Assembly (NCBI GenBank): GCA_022701365.1
Contig: JAKUHH010000201.1
Span: 868,001-932,000, forward strand
Origin: Mycocentrospora acerina
Taxonomy: Eukaryota > Ascomycota > Dothideomycetes > Pleosporales
Length of the DNA: 64,000 bases
Direction of reading: 5' to 3'
Made by a program: the position numbers and the translations under genes. Positions 1-10,960 of the stretch are shown in pieces (position 1 is the first letter of the stretch; the number at the start of each line of letters is the position of its first letter). A model generated the notes under the pieces. That model searched no databases and was not told the origin of the DNA. It saw nothing but the letters and a program-made list of their open reading frames with translations.

Positions 1-743
1 TGGAACTACACTCATGCGCCTAGCTGGAATAGCATCCGGCGGGAGATCGAGGTCCAGGAGAACGACATGCCGTGGCACAAGAAGGATCCACGTGTAGTCT
101 GGCGTGGAAAGATCAAGATGGCAGAGCTGAGGAAAGAACTCGTGCGCGTCAGCGACGGAAAGGAATGGAGCGACATCAAACCCGTCGTCATCAATAACGC
201 GACTGACGAGCACACCAAAGACGTTATGAACCTGCGCCAGTTTTGTGGATATAAGTACACTGTGCAAACCGAAGGCACATCTTACTCTGGCCGCCTGAAG
301 TACCTCCAGCTCTGCCGCTCCGCACTCATTACCCATCCACTCGAGTGGCAAGAATTCCACACCCATCTAATGCGTCTCGCCGGCCCTGATGTCAACTACA
401 TTGAGGCATCTCAAAACTTTGGGAATCTCGAAGGAGCAATGAATTACTTCCGTGAACACGATGATGAAGCCGAGACAATTGCGAAGAATAGCTACAACAT
501 GTTCGCCCGCAGATATCTGACCCCTGCTGCTGTAAGTTCACAATTTACATGACGAGATGAATGGAAAACTAACTATGGCAGGTTACATGCTACTGGCGAC
601 GTCTCTTTTGGTCATGGGCATCAGTGCAGGGGTACGAGCCGACATTGTACACTCCGGATCAAAAGGGCAATATGGTTATGCGAGCAACGCCATGGACAGC
701 ATTTGCTGCGAACTGGCCCAAGGACCCGTCCATCATTCCATGA
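1..743 (+). CDS. GT90 (CAP10-like) glycosyltransferase, 3' part
   Basis: This is the C-terminal part of a family 90 glycosyltransferase, the CAP10/xylosyltransferase-like group that transfers sugars in the secretory pathway. The gene enters from the left edge, so the start is missing. Exons are 1-531 and 582-743, joined by a phase-0 intron (GTAAGT...CAG). Visible GT90 hallmarks are the PWHKKDPRVVWRGK stretch near the start, the block CGYKYTVQTEGTSYSGRLKY, then LITHPLEWQEF and a C-terminal stretch ending in RRYLTPAAVTCYWRRL, with the splice falling inside it. The family assignment is firm; the exact acceptor and linkage (xylose in CAP10 itself) cannot be read from this fragment. No membrane anchor is visible, but it would lie in the missing N-terminus. 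Confidence 0.88.
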
Positions 744-1383
744 GCAATGAACTGCGCAGTTCAATCAAGAAAATTCCGTCGCAGCATGAATGGTGTTAGG
801 TCTGATAGTTGAGAAAAGCCTTCCGAGGAGCCCTCGGTCACAGACACTACATAAACTCTCCTCAACCAGTCATGGGTCCACTTCCCTACTCGAGCATGCA
901 GGCATGGGTGGCTAGACCCGAGGCGAACAAAAATCTCTGGATCGCTCGCACGCCTCAAATCCAGGTGCCTAACCTTGCAGAACGAGGAACCCTCCCCGGC
1001 TGGAACAAATACTGTTCTACGAAGATGGTACTAGAGAGAAGTGCGGGCGACAAAGAAACACAGTCTCATGATCTACAAGAGGTTTTGAAAGGATATAATA
1101 TTGTGGGTTAACAACACCCAGACATGTGTGCTGAAATAGAGGATGATGCATGAAATGATCGAGAAAGTTCCCATGCCAGATTTAGTTGAGCAATGCCAAC
1201 CTTTAGACTTATTCGTCCACATTCAGCACCGTATGATCAAACTTGTGTTTCACAATGCGTCAAAGTAATGTCGAACAGACACAGGAAACAATATAAACAA
1301 ATTATATCGTATTATGCTTTTGATCTACAATTGTAAATAGGCGTAGAGAAGATGAGTACTTCAGCGAGACATGATGCACTCAC
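744..1383. other. intergenic, no gene seen
   Basis: This is the space between two convergent genes (GT90 on + and the BLI-3-like gene on -). An open frame of about 100 codons at 809-1111 has no recognisable domain, and I treat it as chance. The stretch probably holds the two 3' UTRs. Confidence 0.6.
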
Positions 1384-2226
1384 TCACTGCACCGATCTCG
1401 CCTGTTGCAAATCCTGCTCACTCAACTCCCTAAGCTTTCCTGTATTCGCAACCCCTCCCGTAATCGCTGCACCCACGACCTCCTTTGCGTAGCCCAGAAC
1501 ACCCACCTCTGTCTTGTAGTAGCTCACGTATTTTGACTTGATCTCGATGAGCGTCATGCGTGGGTCCTCTGGCCCCCCGGTGTGCGTGCCATCGCCCAGG
1601 TCGCCGAACCAGGCTGCTGCGGGTCGGCTCCAGACGTCCTTGATACGGGGGTCCGAGTTGGAGGTTGTTGTTGCAACGCCGGTGACGCTGATCCAGTCCT
1701 GTGTTTTGTTATCCTGGAACGCGAGCTGGACTTCCTTATTGGAGGAAAGGTCGGAGAATTTGCTTGAGTGCTTGTTGGCGAGGAAGAGGAAGTCGGGACC
1801 GGTGCGCTTGGCGATTGCCATGGAACGACCGACGGGGCCTGGGGGTGTTGGTCAGTTGGCGTTTGATGACGTTTGGAGGTGAGGAAGTGCTGGGTCTGCT
1901 GGGGCTAGAGATGGCTACTCACCAACGCCATTTCTGTATGTGTTCAACAAACAAATCTTCTTGCCATCTACCAATTCATAAAAGTCTTTGATCTGTTGGT
2001 CTTTGGGCGTTTCGTTGTCATACTGCTTGGATACGGAGGGGTCGGTCTTCGAGCTGACCTCGTCTTGTGTAAGTGTCTCTGGCATTTTAAATATGGATGT
2101 GATGGAGAATTGTCTAGTAGAGGACAGTTTTAAGGGTATATTGCAGACAGAAGATCGAATAGAGCGTATTGACAGGTTGCGAGAAGCAGAAGCAGCAGAG
2201 CATGCAAGTACTCTTGGGGCAGACAT
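1384..2226 (-). CDS. bli-3: BLI-3-like pyridoxamine 5'-phosphate oxidase-fold protein
   Basis: This is a fungal BLI-3-type protein with the pyridoxamine-phosphate-oxidase/FMN-binding split-barrel fold (general stress protein 26 group). In Neurospora the founding member is blue-light induced; its reaction is not settled. Exons are 2226-1923 and 1838-1384, with an 84-nt phase-1 intron, giving 252 aa. The conserved core runs from the KICLLNTYRNGVGGPVGRSMA segment through FLANKHSSKFSDL, the tryptophan-rich VWSRPAAAWFGDLGDG and the TLIEIKSKYVSYYK strand. There are two plausible starts. The upstream ATG (2226) adds about 47 residues rich in Arg and Ser with no acidic residue, typical of a mitochondrial presequence; the second ATG (2085, MPETLTQ) gives the usual cytosolic length. 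Whether both are used is inference. Confidence 0.85.
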
Positions 2227-2863
2227 ATTTGGTGAAGGTAGACGTAACGGTGAGATCAGAGTTTAATTGATTGTAGAGTATGGAAATCGGAGCATACGGT
2301 TTGTAGCTCCATCTAAGCCACGAGCAAGCAACATGACGTTTACATGAAGCTTTACGGTGTTCTCGTTGAGGCAGAAGAGTCTACGCATATGGATGACGTT
2401 TGGACGCGTTCAGCGCGTCATATGCCAAGAAGAGTCGCGCTCCTCGGTGTCCCCCCAGTATCGCTCAAAACAGTTGAATCCATTTCGTAAACTTCTGGTG
2501 CGAGAGATGTTGCAGCACGATATTCCGGGAAAAGAGCTGACAGCGGTTGGTTTCTTTGGAAGAATCGACTCACGTATCGACGGAGATGTTCCCATCCTTA
2601 TTACATGCCTCAAAATCCGCAAAACAGTTATTGTTAATATTATTTATTTTTTGGATCGAAAAATGAAAACTTGACTTCAAATGTCTTCTGTGTAGAAAAG
2701 GAATATGATGTTGAGGAGCAACTCTCGCAATCTCAAGTCCCAGCCTCTTGAATTAGTGGTGCTCACAATGCTTAATGCGCAGGGTACGTCTGTGCCTTTA
2801 TGCTGCCAAGTAATGGACAACACCTTGATCTTGTGCACACCCAACTACACACCACGCACACCC
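2227..2863. other. divergent intergenic region
   Basis: These roughly 640 bp separate the BLI-3-like gene (-) from the FAR1-type gene (+). No conserved coding frame is visible. It presumably holds both promoters; I recognise no specific binding site. Confidence 0.5.
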
Positions 2864-3919
2864 ATGGATCGCCCGCTTCGCCCACTGCTTGCACACCCTG
2901 ATGTGGGTCCGAATACGAATGCTCCCCTGCAACTGCAACAGCAGCAACAGCAACAGCAATTAAGCTTTGATTTAAGCAATGAATTGCTGGATCAACTGCA
3001 CACCGCGGCTACCGGTAATGCTGGGGATGGCTCCTCTAGCTATGTATCCGCTCCGCTTCCTGAGTTTGTGTCAGCTGTAAGAACCCTACCAACACGTTTT
3101 CCACGCGACCACTAATATCAATATTAGGAAGATTACCATGAAGGTCTCAAGCAAATAAGAGCACATCTCGGACGCGATTGTGGCTTTGGAATTGCTATAT
3201 CAGTATGTCTCAGTGCTACAGAATGAGCTTTTCGTCATATTATGCGTAAGAAAACTTTCTGCACGCTTGTCGCGTTTGCATACACACACTTGGACAGAGA
3301 CAAGACCATGTTTTTATGAGTTTTGCTAAAAATCATCAGGTATGTCAGATATCATGGGTTTGACCCAACAGTGCAGATTGCTGCATGATCATAAATTGTC
3401 AGTACAAGTGCTGACGAGTAGCAGCGCACCAAGACCTACGCATCGACCAAAACGGGCGAAAAGAAAATCACGCGGGTAATGCTGCAATGTGCAAGGTTAG
3501 TAAGATGGTGAGGACATTGGCTGGAGATGAACACGACTAATTTGCACAAAATGTCCAGATCAAAGGAATACAAGAGCAAATCGACAAAACAAAGAGTCTA
3601 TGCAACACGCATGACGGGATGCCCATGGAGGGCGAAGATGACTCCGCAGGCAGGCGGCGGCTGGCGAGTAACAAGCGTATGCCCAGAGCACAACCACGAA
3701 CTCAACGACCAGCTTGACGACCGAGGCCTGCCACCGCGTGCCAGAGTAACACCAGCTAACAACAAAGCGGCTCCCGCAAGGCCCGTTGATCTTTCATATA
3801 CTCCGCCTGGCGACCCTCAACCTTTTGTTGCACCGAATATTATAGCTCCCGTTACGTCGGCATGGCCAGCTGTGACTGCGAGTGGTATCAAGGTAGGCTC
3901 TACCGACTATATTTCCTAG
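2864..3919 (+). CDS. FAR1-type zinc-finger DNA-binding domain protein
   Basis: The protein carries a FAR1/WRKY-GCM1-type zinc-binding domain, a fold shared by Mutator-like transposases and the transcription factors derived from them. The model has four exons: 2864-3076, 3128-3202, 3422-3495 and 3559-3919 (240 aa). The frame is kept across all joints (phases 0, 0, 2). The N-terminus has a run of eight Gln and a Ser/Asn-rich stretch. The finger is assembled across introns: GFGIAIS, then ITRVMLQCAR, then MTGCPWRAKM and VTSVCPEHNHEL, giving the Cys, Cys, His-x-His ligand pattern. The start at MDRPLRPLL is a choice; an in-frame ATG lies at 2705. The frame stops at 3919, only 35 nt before the next gene's ATG. 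A phase-0 intron at 3893-3939 would instead fuse it to the lactonase. The 219-nt second intron could hide another small exon. Confidence 0.62.
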
Positions 3920-3954
3920 TCTTACTGACATGGCATCAGCGTGTAGTTGTTTCA

Positions 3955-5096
3955 ATGCAACAAAGGCTGCTATCTGTATCACGCAATCAGTTCCCTTTGG
4001 ACGAACCCATGTTTGTAGTGTACAACGATAAATTCAACGAGATCCTAGGCGCCCGTGCAGACCTCAAGCTCGCACATCAAGAGAACTTCCCCTTTGCCCA
4101 CGAAGCTGGCGTCTACCTGCCAAAAAGCGATGCCATATATGTAACCAGCAACCAAGTCTCTCTTACCATCGGACAAGAGAAAGTCGTCATCATCAGCAAA
4201 CTCACACGAAACATCTACAATCAATGGACCCGCCACCAAGTCACCAACGAAATCCGCAATCCAAGCAGCGGGGTCCATTACAATGATGACGTTCTCGACG
4301 GTGTGCTTTTCTGCTCCCAAGGCGATCTCGAAACCCCTGCCGGCCTCGTACAGCTCGAAACCGAATACCCATTCCGCCTGCGCCCCCTACTAAGCAGTTT
4401 CTTCGGCCGACGCTTCAACTCGTTGAAAGACGTAGCCATCCATTCGGATGGTAGCATATGGTTTACCGACCCCGTGTACGGCCATGACCAAGGCATCCGA
4501 CCCGCGCCGGAGCTCCCCAACCAAGTCTACAGGTTCGATCCGCACACGGGGGACGTAAGAGTCATGGCCGACGACTTTGGCCGACCAAGTGGCATCTGCT
4601 TTTCGCCGTACGAAAAAGTGTGCTACATCTCCGACACGGACTTTATCCACGGAGATGGAAATATCGGCTTCACAAGAGCATCTACCATGTACGCTTGCTT
4701 ATCCACCTTTTTTTTGACATGTTGTAACCTACCCCCTTGCTAATTCCATCTTCCAGATACGCATACGACATTGAACAGCGCCGACAATCCAACTTCCTCA
4801 TGAACCGGCGCGTGTTTGCCATGGCCGACGTGGGCGTGCCCGACGGCCTTAAATGCGACGCCGCGGGCAACGTGTACGCGGGGTGCGGCGACGGGCTGAG
4901 CGTGTGGAGCCCCGGCGGCGTGCTGCTGGGCAAAGTGCTTGTGCCCGGGGGGTTGGCGAATTTCTGCTTTGGCAAAAAGGGGGAGTTGTTTTTGCTTAAC
5001 GGGAAGAAGTTTTGGTTGCTTAGGGTTGCGGATACGGTTAGGGGCGCGGTGGTGGATCGTGAGGGGGTGGTGGTGTTGGATGATGATAGGGAGTAA
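3955..5096 (+). CDS. SMP-30/gluconolactonase family protein
   Basis: This is a six-bladed beta-propeller lactone hydrolase of the SMP-30/gluconolactonase/LRE family, which opens sugar lactones at a metal site. Exons are 3955-4688 and 4757-5096 (357 aa), with a phase-2 intron placed so the conserved ...STIYAYDIE strand is restored. Family landmarks are FAHEAGVYLPKSDAIYVTSNQ, the ligand-bearing Glu and Asn blades, LKDVAIHSDGSIWFTDPVYG, RPSGICFSPYEKVCYISDTD and GVPDGLKCDAAGNVYAGCGDG; the NSLKDV, SD and PDGLK segments carry the expected metal ligands. No signal peptide follows the ATG at 3955, whereas many fungal relatives are secreted. This fits either a cytosolic enzyme or an N-terminus supplied by the upstream FAR1 exons. 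The coding strand is strikingly GC- and G-rich near its 3' end. Confidence 0.82.
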
Positions 5097-5649
5097 GTAG
5101 TAGGGTAGAGATTTTTCCTTTCTACAAGTCGAGTTTTTAGGAGGTGAGATGCATAGTTTGTGTTGTCGTTGAAGAGGGCGGGCGTGAGGTATCGCTTTCT
5201 TTTCCATCTCTCTCTCTCTCTCCATATTTTTGAGATGTTTAATTTGTAGTTTCCTGTATCAAAAAAAAAGTTTCTTCCGCGCTGGCTTTTGTCGACATGT
5301 TCGCGCAAACAATAACAGGGGCTATACGTACATTCACACACGGGAGATGGGATAAAATTAGTGAAAAAAGATAAAAATAAAAAGACACATAGCAAGGCGC
5401 ACAAATGAGATGATTGAACAAATACGCTAAGTCATGTATGCATTTACATCAACCTCGACATCCACATCCACATCCACATCCACCTAATCATACACGCCCC
5501 TCCCCACCATTTTATTCCCTCACATGCGACCCAGCATTAGAAGCACTCGGCGCATTTCCAAGACGTCCTCTCCGCACACGCACATGTCACAGGGTGTATA
5601 TGTATAATATAATGTTAAAAAAAAAAGTTCAGATATCAGGGCTATCCGT
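5097..5649. other. convergent intergenic region
   Basis: This is the 3' ends of the lactonase gene and KGD2. It holds a short CT run (about 5208-5222), homopolymer A tracts and a hexamer repeat listed separately. No coding frame is convincing. Confidence 0.55.
5458..5483. repeat. (ACATCC)n hexamer microsatellite
   Basis: The hexamer ACATCC is repeated in perfect tandem about four times. It lies in the untranslated space between two convergent genes. Confidence 0.85.
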
Positions 5650-7378
5650 TTATCCGAGCAGCATCTTCCTGGGGTCCTCAATGTACTCCTTGACCTTGAC
5701 GAGGAAGGTGACGGCCTCCCTGCCGTCGAGGAGTCGGTGGTCGTATGTGAGGGCAAGGTACATCATCTGCATTGTGTTAGTAGTGGTTTCGTGTCGGGAT
5801 TATGGAGGTTTGTATATGTATAAACTTACCGGCCTGATCTCGACCTTTCCGTTGATGGCAACAGGCTTCTCCTTGATGGCGTGTAGACCCAAGACGGCCG
5901 TCTGGGGCAGGTTAATGATTGGTGTACCCATCAAACTTCCGAATACGCCGCCGTTGGAGATGGTAAAGGTGCCACCAGCCATATCCTCAATGGTGAGCTT
6001 GCTGTCGCGGGCCTTCTTGCCGAGCTCGGCAATAGCGCTTTCAATGCCAACCAAGTCTAGGCTCTCAGTGTTCCTGACAACTGGGGTGACGAGACCCTTC
6101 TCGGTGGCAACGGCAACGGAGATGTCGACGTAGTCGCGGTAGACAATGGTGTCGCCGCCGTTAGGACCCTCAATAGACGCGTTAACAGCGGGGATGTCGC
6201 GCATGGCGAGCACGCAGGCGCGCGAGAAGGCAGACATGAAGCCGAGCTTGACACCCGTCTTCTTGAGAATCTCGTCCTTGTAGAGCTTGCGGAACTCCAT
6301 GATGGAGGACATGTCGACCTCGTTGAAGGTGGTGAGGGAGGCGGCCGTGTTCTGGGACTGCTTTAGGCGCTCAGCAATGCGGAGACGCATGCGGTTCATC
6401 TTGACCTGTGTCACGGATTAGCACAAGAGCCTGAAAAGGTACAGAGCGGGATTTCGTACGCGACGCTCATCACGGTTACCGGGCTGGGGCTGCTTCTTGG
6501 GCTCGTCCTTTGGCGGCGCAGGCTTCGACTCCTGCTTCTTGGGGGCAGGGGCGGGCTTGGGGGCCTCGGGCTTGGACTCCTCCTTTGACGGCTCAGGCTT
6601 GGACTCGTCGTGGGACTTGACCTGCTCCTGCTCGCCAGAGGGTTGCGATGAAGTCTCCTGGTCCTTGGACGCGGGCTCCTTGATCTCTTCCTTGGCCTCC
6701 TTTGCGCCGCCAGCTGGGGCGCCGCCAGCCTCGATCCTGACAAGGTCCTGTCCGACTGTGACGGTGTCCTCCTCGTTGACGAGGAACTCCTTGATGGTGC
6801 CAGCCTCGGGCGCGTTGACCGAGACGTCGATCTTGTCCGTCTCAATGGTGGCAATCTCCTCGTCGAGCTCGACGTAGTCGCCGACCTCTGCTGGTGATTA
6901 GCGTGTGTATGGGTGTGTATGGGTGTGTATGTCATGTGTATGTAATGTATGGGTATGTAGGTGCATGTGGAGAGACTCACGTTTGGACCACTGCTTCAGC
7001 GTGCCTTCAGTAATGGACTCGGCCATCTGGGGCACCTTGACGACGGTGTCGGCTGCATGCGGGGTCAGTCGTGGGCAGCGCGGGCGTGGCAGAGGCATAC
7101 ACACCGTAGCTGCGTGTCTGCTCGAGGGTCCACAGGCGCGGCGACGAGAGCTGTGCAGGGCGTCTGTCGGCGGGTCAGCCAAGCGCACGCGGCTCACGTG
7201 TCCCAATGGCTCGCTCTTACCTCGACGCCTGGCCCAGCAGGCCAGAGGACGATGCCCGCGAGACGGCAGAGTAGCTGCGCACAGCCGGCGTGGTGTGGAC
7301 AGCCCGCATTCCAGCGCGCACGGCTGGGGCGGCGCGCATGGCAGCGGGCAGACGGCGGAGACACTGCTGGCCAGACAT
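5650..7378 (-). CDS. KGD2: Dihydrolipoyllysine succinyltransferase, E2 of 2-oxoglutarate dehydrogenase
   Basis: This is the mitochondrial E2 core of the 2-oxoglutarate dehydrogenase complex; it passes succinyl from the lipoyl arm to CoA in the TCA cycle. Six exons on the minus strand (7378-7221, 7163-7105, 7052-6981, 6887-6460, 6405-5830, 5766-5650) join exactly in frame to 469 aa, close to yeast Kgd2. In order: an Arg-rich, acid-free mitochondrial presequence (about 1-70); a lipoyl domain with VPQMAESITEGT and the lipoylated Lys in ETDKIDV (about K115); a long Lys/Pro/Glu/Ala linker with no separate E3-binding domain; then the catalytic core starting VKMNRMRLRIAERLKQSQ. The active-site motif DHRLLDGR (His near 441) is in the last exon. 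It is divergent from the complex I gene NDUFB9. Confidence 0.96.
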
Positions 7379-7672
7379 GATGGGCAGCAAGACAGGAGGC
7401 GGGACGCGGGAGAATGGAGGGGATGAGGGTGCGACGGGGCGTCACGATACAAGTTTTTGAGCGACTTTGGCGGTCTCGGGTCGAGGTGTTCACGGCGACT
7501 TCTGACGTCCGCCAACCGCCAGCCGCCAGCCGCCAACCGGAAATCCGACCGCCAGACGACCCGTTTGCCAAGACCGACCCTCGAGGCTTGCATTACACAC
7601 CCGACGACAGCATCGAGGCATTGCACTCGCTCCCCGTCCACGCCCTGCACCGCTGCAAGGGCCCACGTCGCC
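7379..7672. promoter_or_regulatory. shared divergent promoter KGD2 / NDUFB9
   Basis: Only 294 bp separate the two start codons. It contains a cluster of CCGCCAAC/CCGCCAGC units around 7508-7540 and further GCCA repeats to about 7560. Both products are imported respiratory proteins, so co-regulation is a reasonable inference. The repeats are visible; the factor that might bind them is not known to me. Confidence 0.5.
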
Positions 7673-8247
7673 ATGAGCTCCCGAATCCAAGTCCTGTGCG
7701 TTGCCTCGCCCGCCGCCCGCCCGCCCGCGTGCACACGCTGACCACCGCGCAGACGCCTGTACAGGCGGTCCCTCAAGCTTGCCCTCGACTGGAGCGTCCA
7801 CCGATACCTCTGGCGCGGCCAGGCCCTGTACATCCGCGAGCTCTTCGAGGCCAAGAAGAACATCACCGAGCCGCGACAGCAGAGGGTGCGCCCCTCCCAT
7901 CTGCACTGCTCTCCAGCCACCTGCACACAGCACACCCCAACCACGCACCACCCATCAATTGGCGCCCACACGCTGACTCCACATCAGGAACTCATCAAGG
8001 AGACTGAGGCTTTGCTCGAGAAGTGGAAGCACCCGGATCCATACCGCCCACCCACGGCCCCGGGAGGTACGTTACTGCCGGATATGTTTCCGCCCACGGC
8101 CGCGGATGTCCAGAGCTAACGGAGACACAGGCTCAAAGTTCGAGCGCAACCTGCCCTGCCCCATTCTCGACCGTGAGTCAATGCGTTTGGTCCTTGTCGA
8201 CGACGACGTGCTGATGGAATGTAGCTCCACCAAAGTTGATCTTGTAG
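7673..8247 (+). CDS. NDUFB9: NADH:ubiquinone oxidoreductase B22-like subunit (NDUFB9, LYR protein)
   Basis: This is an accessory subunit of mitochondrial complex I from the LYR family. Five small exons (7673-7695, 7753-7885, 7988-8066, 8131-8172, 8225-8247) restore a 99-aa protein; every junction keeps phase. The LYR motif is in RLYRRSLKLALDW near residue 10, followed by the family block HRYLWRGQALYIRELFEAKKN, then ELIKETEALLEKW and the C-terminal PDPYRPPTAPGGSKFERNLP. The last exon codes only seven full residues (PPKLIL tail). None of the exons would be found as a long ORF, so the gene is easily missed. It lies head-to-head with KGD2. Confidence 0.9.
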
Positions 8248-10357
8248 ACGTGAGGCCACATCAAGGGGTAGCTGCTGGGGAAGGGAGGAAAAGGAACTTG
8301 TACATATTACATCAAGATGGAGTGGCTGAAATAGACTGCTTCAAAGGAGCATCAAATACAAACATTTCGTTGTTTGACCTCTCTCTATCCGTCTGTTGAT
8401 ACATTGTCAGTAGAGCGTCAACCCTTACCATCAAAAGGGGTAACCTTACCTTGCCTGCATTTGAGGGTACTCGTTTGAGATAATCCCGTCTCTTCAAATC
8501 AGGATCACTTCATCCTCTGTAATATGCAGTCGATGCATCCCGCTGTCAAAGGTCTGTCGTCCAGGTCGAACATCACACCACGCATCACCACTTCAATAAA
8601 TCTCCTCTGCAACCTAAACCGCGCCAAAAAAAACTTGTATTGTTATTTCATGCCAATCGACTCTATATTTTTATTCCACTTGCTTGACAGAGAAATGATA
8701 CATACCTGGACAAAAGTCAAGCTCAGACACCCATCTCCCACCCACCCCATTACCCACCCCCTCTTCTACACACTCCATTCCTCTGTCTACTTCCTCTCAC
8801 AGTAACCCCTATATCCCTTCATTTTTTAACCGTCCTCTAATCCCCCAATTTTCCATCCACTCCACCTCGAAACCCCTTCCCTTACCCCTGCACGCCCTAC
8901 ACGCAATCCCCAACTCCCGCACTTCCGACCCGAATTGAATTTTTCAAATTGTGAAATATTTCTCGTCTCATATGCAGTCTATATTGAAAATTTCGCATCA
9001 TTCGAGCAAGTGGTTGAGTTGTGGGAATTTTTTGTTTGGACAGCTTGATGGGTGTTTTGGTGGAAAAATCATGTTTGGTTCAACGAAACTATGAAATAAT
9101 GATGGCGGAAGGTAAACACATGCACGATGCGTATATTAAATATTAAAAAAAAACACAAATGATAAATAATTTCGAGGAATTATCACTGGAATTTAAATGC
9201 AATATAAACATGACTTGTGTGTATGCTGGCGATAGACATTGACGTTGCGTTCGTTGATTGACACGTTCGGATGGTTGTGCCACACACCTACCTACCTACC
9301 CACCCACTATGCTCGTCAACAACAACAGACAAGGCTACTACTACTACTACTTCCACGCGCTTACTCCCCCTTTCCAACACAACACAACACAACACAATAC
9401 AACACGCCATCCCACACCCCGCATCAACCACCACCTTTGCAGAACCTCAACGTCCCCTCCTCCAGACACACCACCTCTGCAGCTCCCCTCCCCCCATCCC
9501 CGCACAAACAAACGAAATGACGTACCCGCCCAAACAAAAGCATCTCAAACCTCTCCTTTGAAAACACATCACAAAACGTGCAAAAAACTCGTGGTTTAAT
9601 TTCAATTCATTGTTTTTCATTATTTACGCAATATTCCCCGCATTTGCCTACTCTATTTTTACTTCTATTTTTCCTCCTCTATTTGTTTCTACTGCCTATT
9701 TTCCCACCCGCCTCCCCGCCCCCCCAAGACAACGACGAATATCCCCTCTACATCCACACGTCCGCGTACGCTCCTTCCTGCTGGCGAGAGAAATAAATCA
9801 ACTGCTAAACCACTCTTTTTTTCTGTCTCCTCTCGAGCGCAACTCGTCTGCTCATTTTCCCTCCTCGTCGCCGTTTGGAGGGGAGGAAAATAATAATAGA
9901 GGTTGACCGGTTTTTAGGTGCGACAATGTGCAAGGCTGAAGAATTGCCGTCGAGCCCACTGGCGGGGTTCTGCAGTCGTGACTATGTGTTCGAAGCTAAA
10001 AAGGCCAGGTATGACGCACGCACGTGCTGCGACCGCCAAAAGTTCTCGTCGTAACAATTCGAAAGCGCATTCGAAATGGCACCAAAGTAGGAACCTAAAA
10101 TCTAAAAAAGATTAGACAAAAGAAGCAGTAAGAAAAAAAAGACAATCACAAGCAGGGCAAAAGAGTTGAAGTGATATATGCTCGATTCAGCTCATGAGCC
10201 TCTGGTCAAACAGATGCGACCAGCTAATATACAGCTCTGGTATAACCCCTGGAAAAGCCGTGAACCCAAAACCCAGACAGACTCCCATTATCATTGCATG
10301 AAAAAAACCCATGAAGAAACCACGCCGACAAAACAAGAACTCAAAAGCAGAAAGCGC
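8248..10357. other. 2.1-kb gene-free stretch, pyrimidine-rich
   Basis: No conserved frame is seen on either strand between NDUFB9 and H2A. From about 8700 to 9800 the + strand is strongly C/T/A-rich and poor in G, with short CACAA/ACAACA arrays near 9375-9400. Overlapping open frames at 9239-9599 are low-complexity (Thr/Pro/His) translations of this composition. It may hold long UTRs or a noncoding transcript; nothing in the sequence decides this. Confidence 0.5.
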
Positions 10358-10960
10358 TTATAGTTCCTGAGAAGGACCCTTGCCAGGCTTGGCCGTCTTC
10401 TTGGGCAGCAGGTCTGAAAAACAATGTTAGCAAAGGATGCCATGCATGCACAAGGAAGAGAAGACGTACTCTGGTGAATGTTGGGAAGAACACCACCCTG
10501 GGCAATGGTGACGTGTCCGAGAAGCTTGTTCAACTCCTCATCGTTCCTGATGGCGAGCTGGAGATGACGGGGAATGATACGGGTCTTCTTGTTGTCGCGC
10601 GCAGCGTTGCCGGCCAACTCGAGGATTTCGGCCGCCAGGTACTCAAGAACGGCAGCGAGGTAGACGGGAGCACCGGCACCAACACGCTGGGCGTAGTTGC
10701 CCTTGCGGAGCAGACGGTGGACACGACCGACGGGGAAAGCGAGACCAGCCTTGGATGAACGACTGAGATGCGTTAGTCATGTTGAACCATGGACCAAAGA
10801 GGTGCAAAAGCGCGTCAATCACGTCAAAAGACGCGTCATTGAGAAGCGAAAAGAGCAAAGCACAAGATGCAGCGGATGCAGGCGATGGAAGAGGAAAAAC
10901 TCACGATTGGGCGCTGGACTTTGAGCCGCTGGCCTTGCCTCCGGACTTGCCTCCAGTCAT
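10358..10960 (-). CDS. H2A: Histone H2A
   Basis: This is the core histone H2A of the nucleosome. Exons are 10960-10905, 10762-10470 and 10413-10358 (134 aa). The sequence runs from MTGGKSGGKASGSKSSAQS through AGLAFPVGRVHRLLRKGNYA, the acidic-patch region (AAEILELAGNAARDNKK) and NDEELNKLLGHVTIAQGGVLPNIHQ. The C-terminal tail ends in GPSQEL, the SQE motif phosphorylated by ATM/ATR kinases in fungi, so the canonical H2A also serves the H2A.X role. Two introns interrupt it, as is common in filamentous ascomycetes and unlike animal replication-dependent histones. It is divergent from H2B. Confidence 0.97.

Noticed and set aside
809..1111. 100-codon ORF after the GT90 gene
   Set aside because: No domain, no clear ATG context and no splice-supported link to the upstream gene; probably 3' flank.
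6497..6877. Long + strand ORF opposite KGD2
   Set aside because: It is the antisense shadow of the KGD2 linker and lipoyl domain; its Ser/Gly-rich content follows from the codons on the other strand.
9239..9599. Three overlapping + strand ORFs in the gene-free stretch
   Set aside because: All three frames are open only because the DNA lacks the needed bases for stops; translations are low-complexity Thr/Pro/His.
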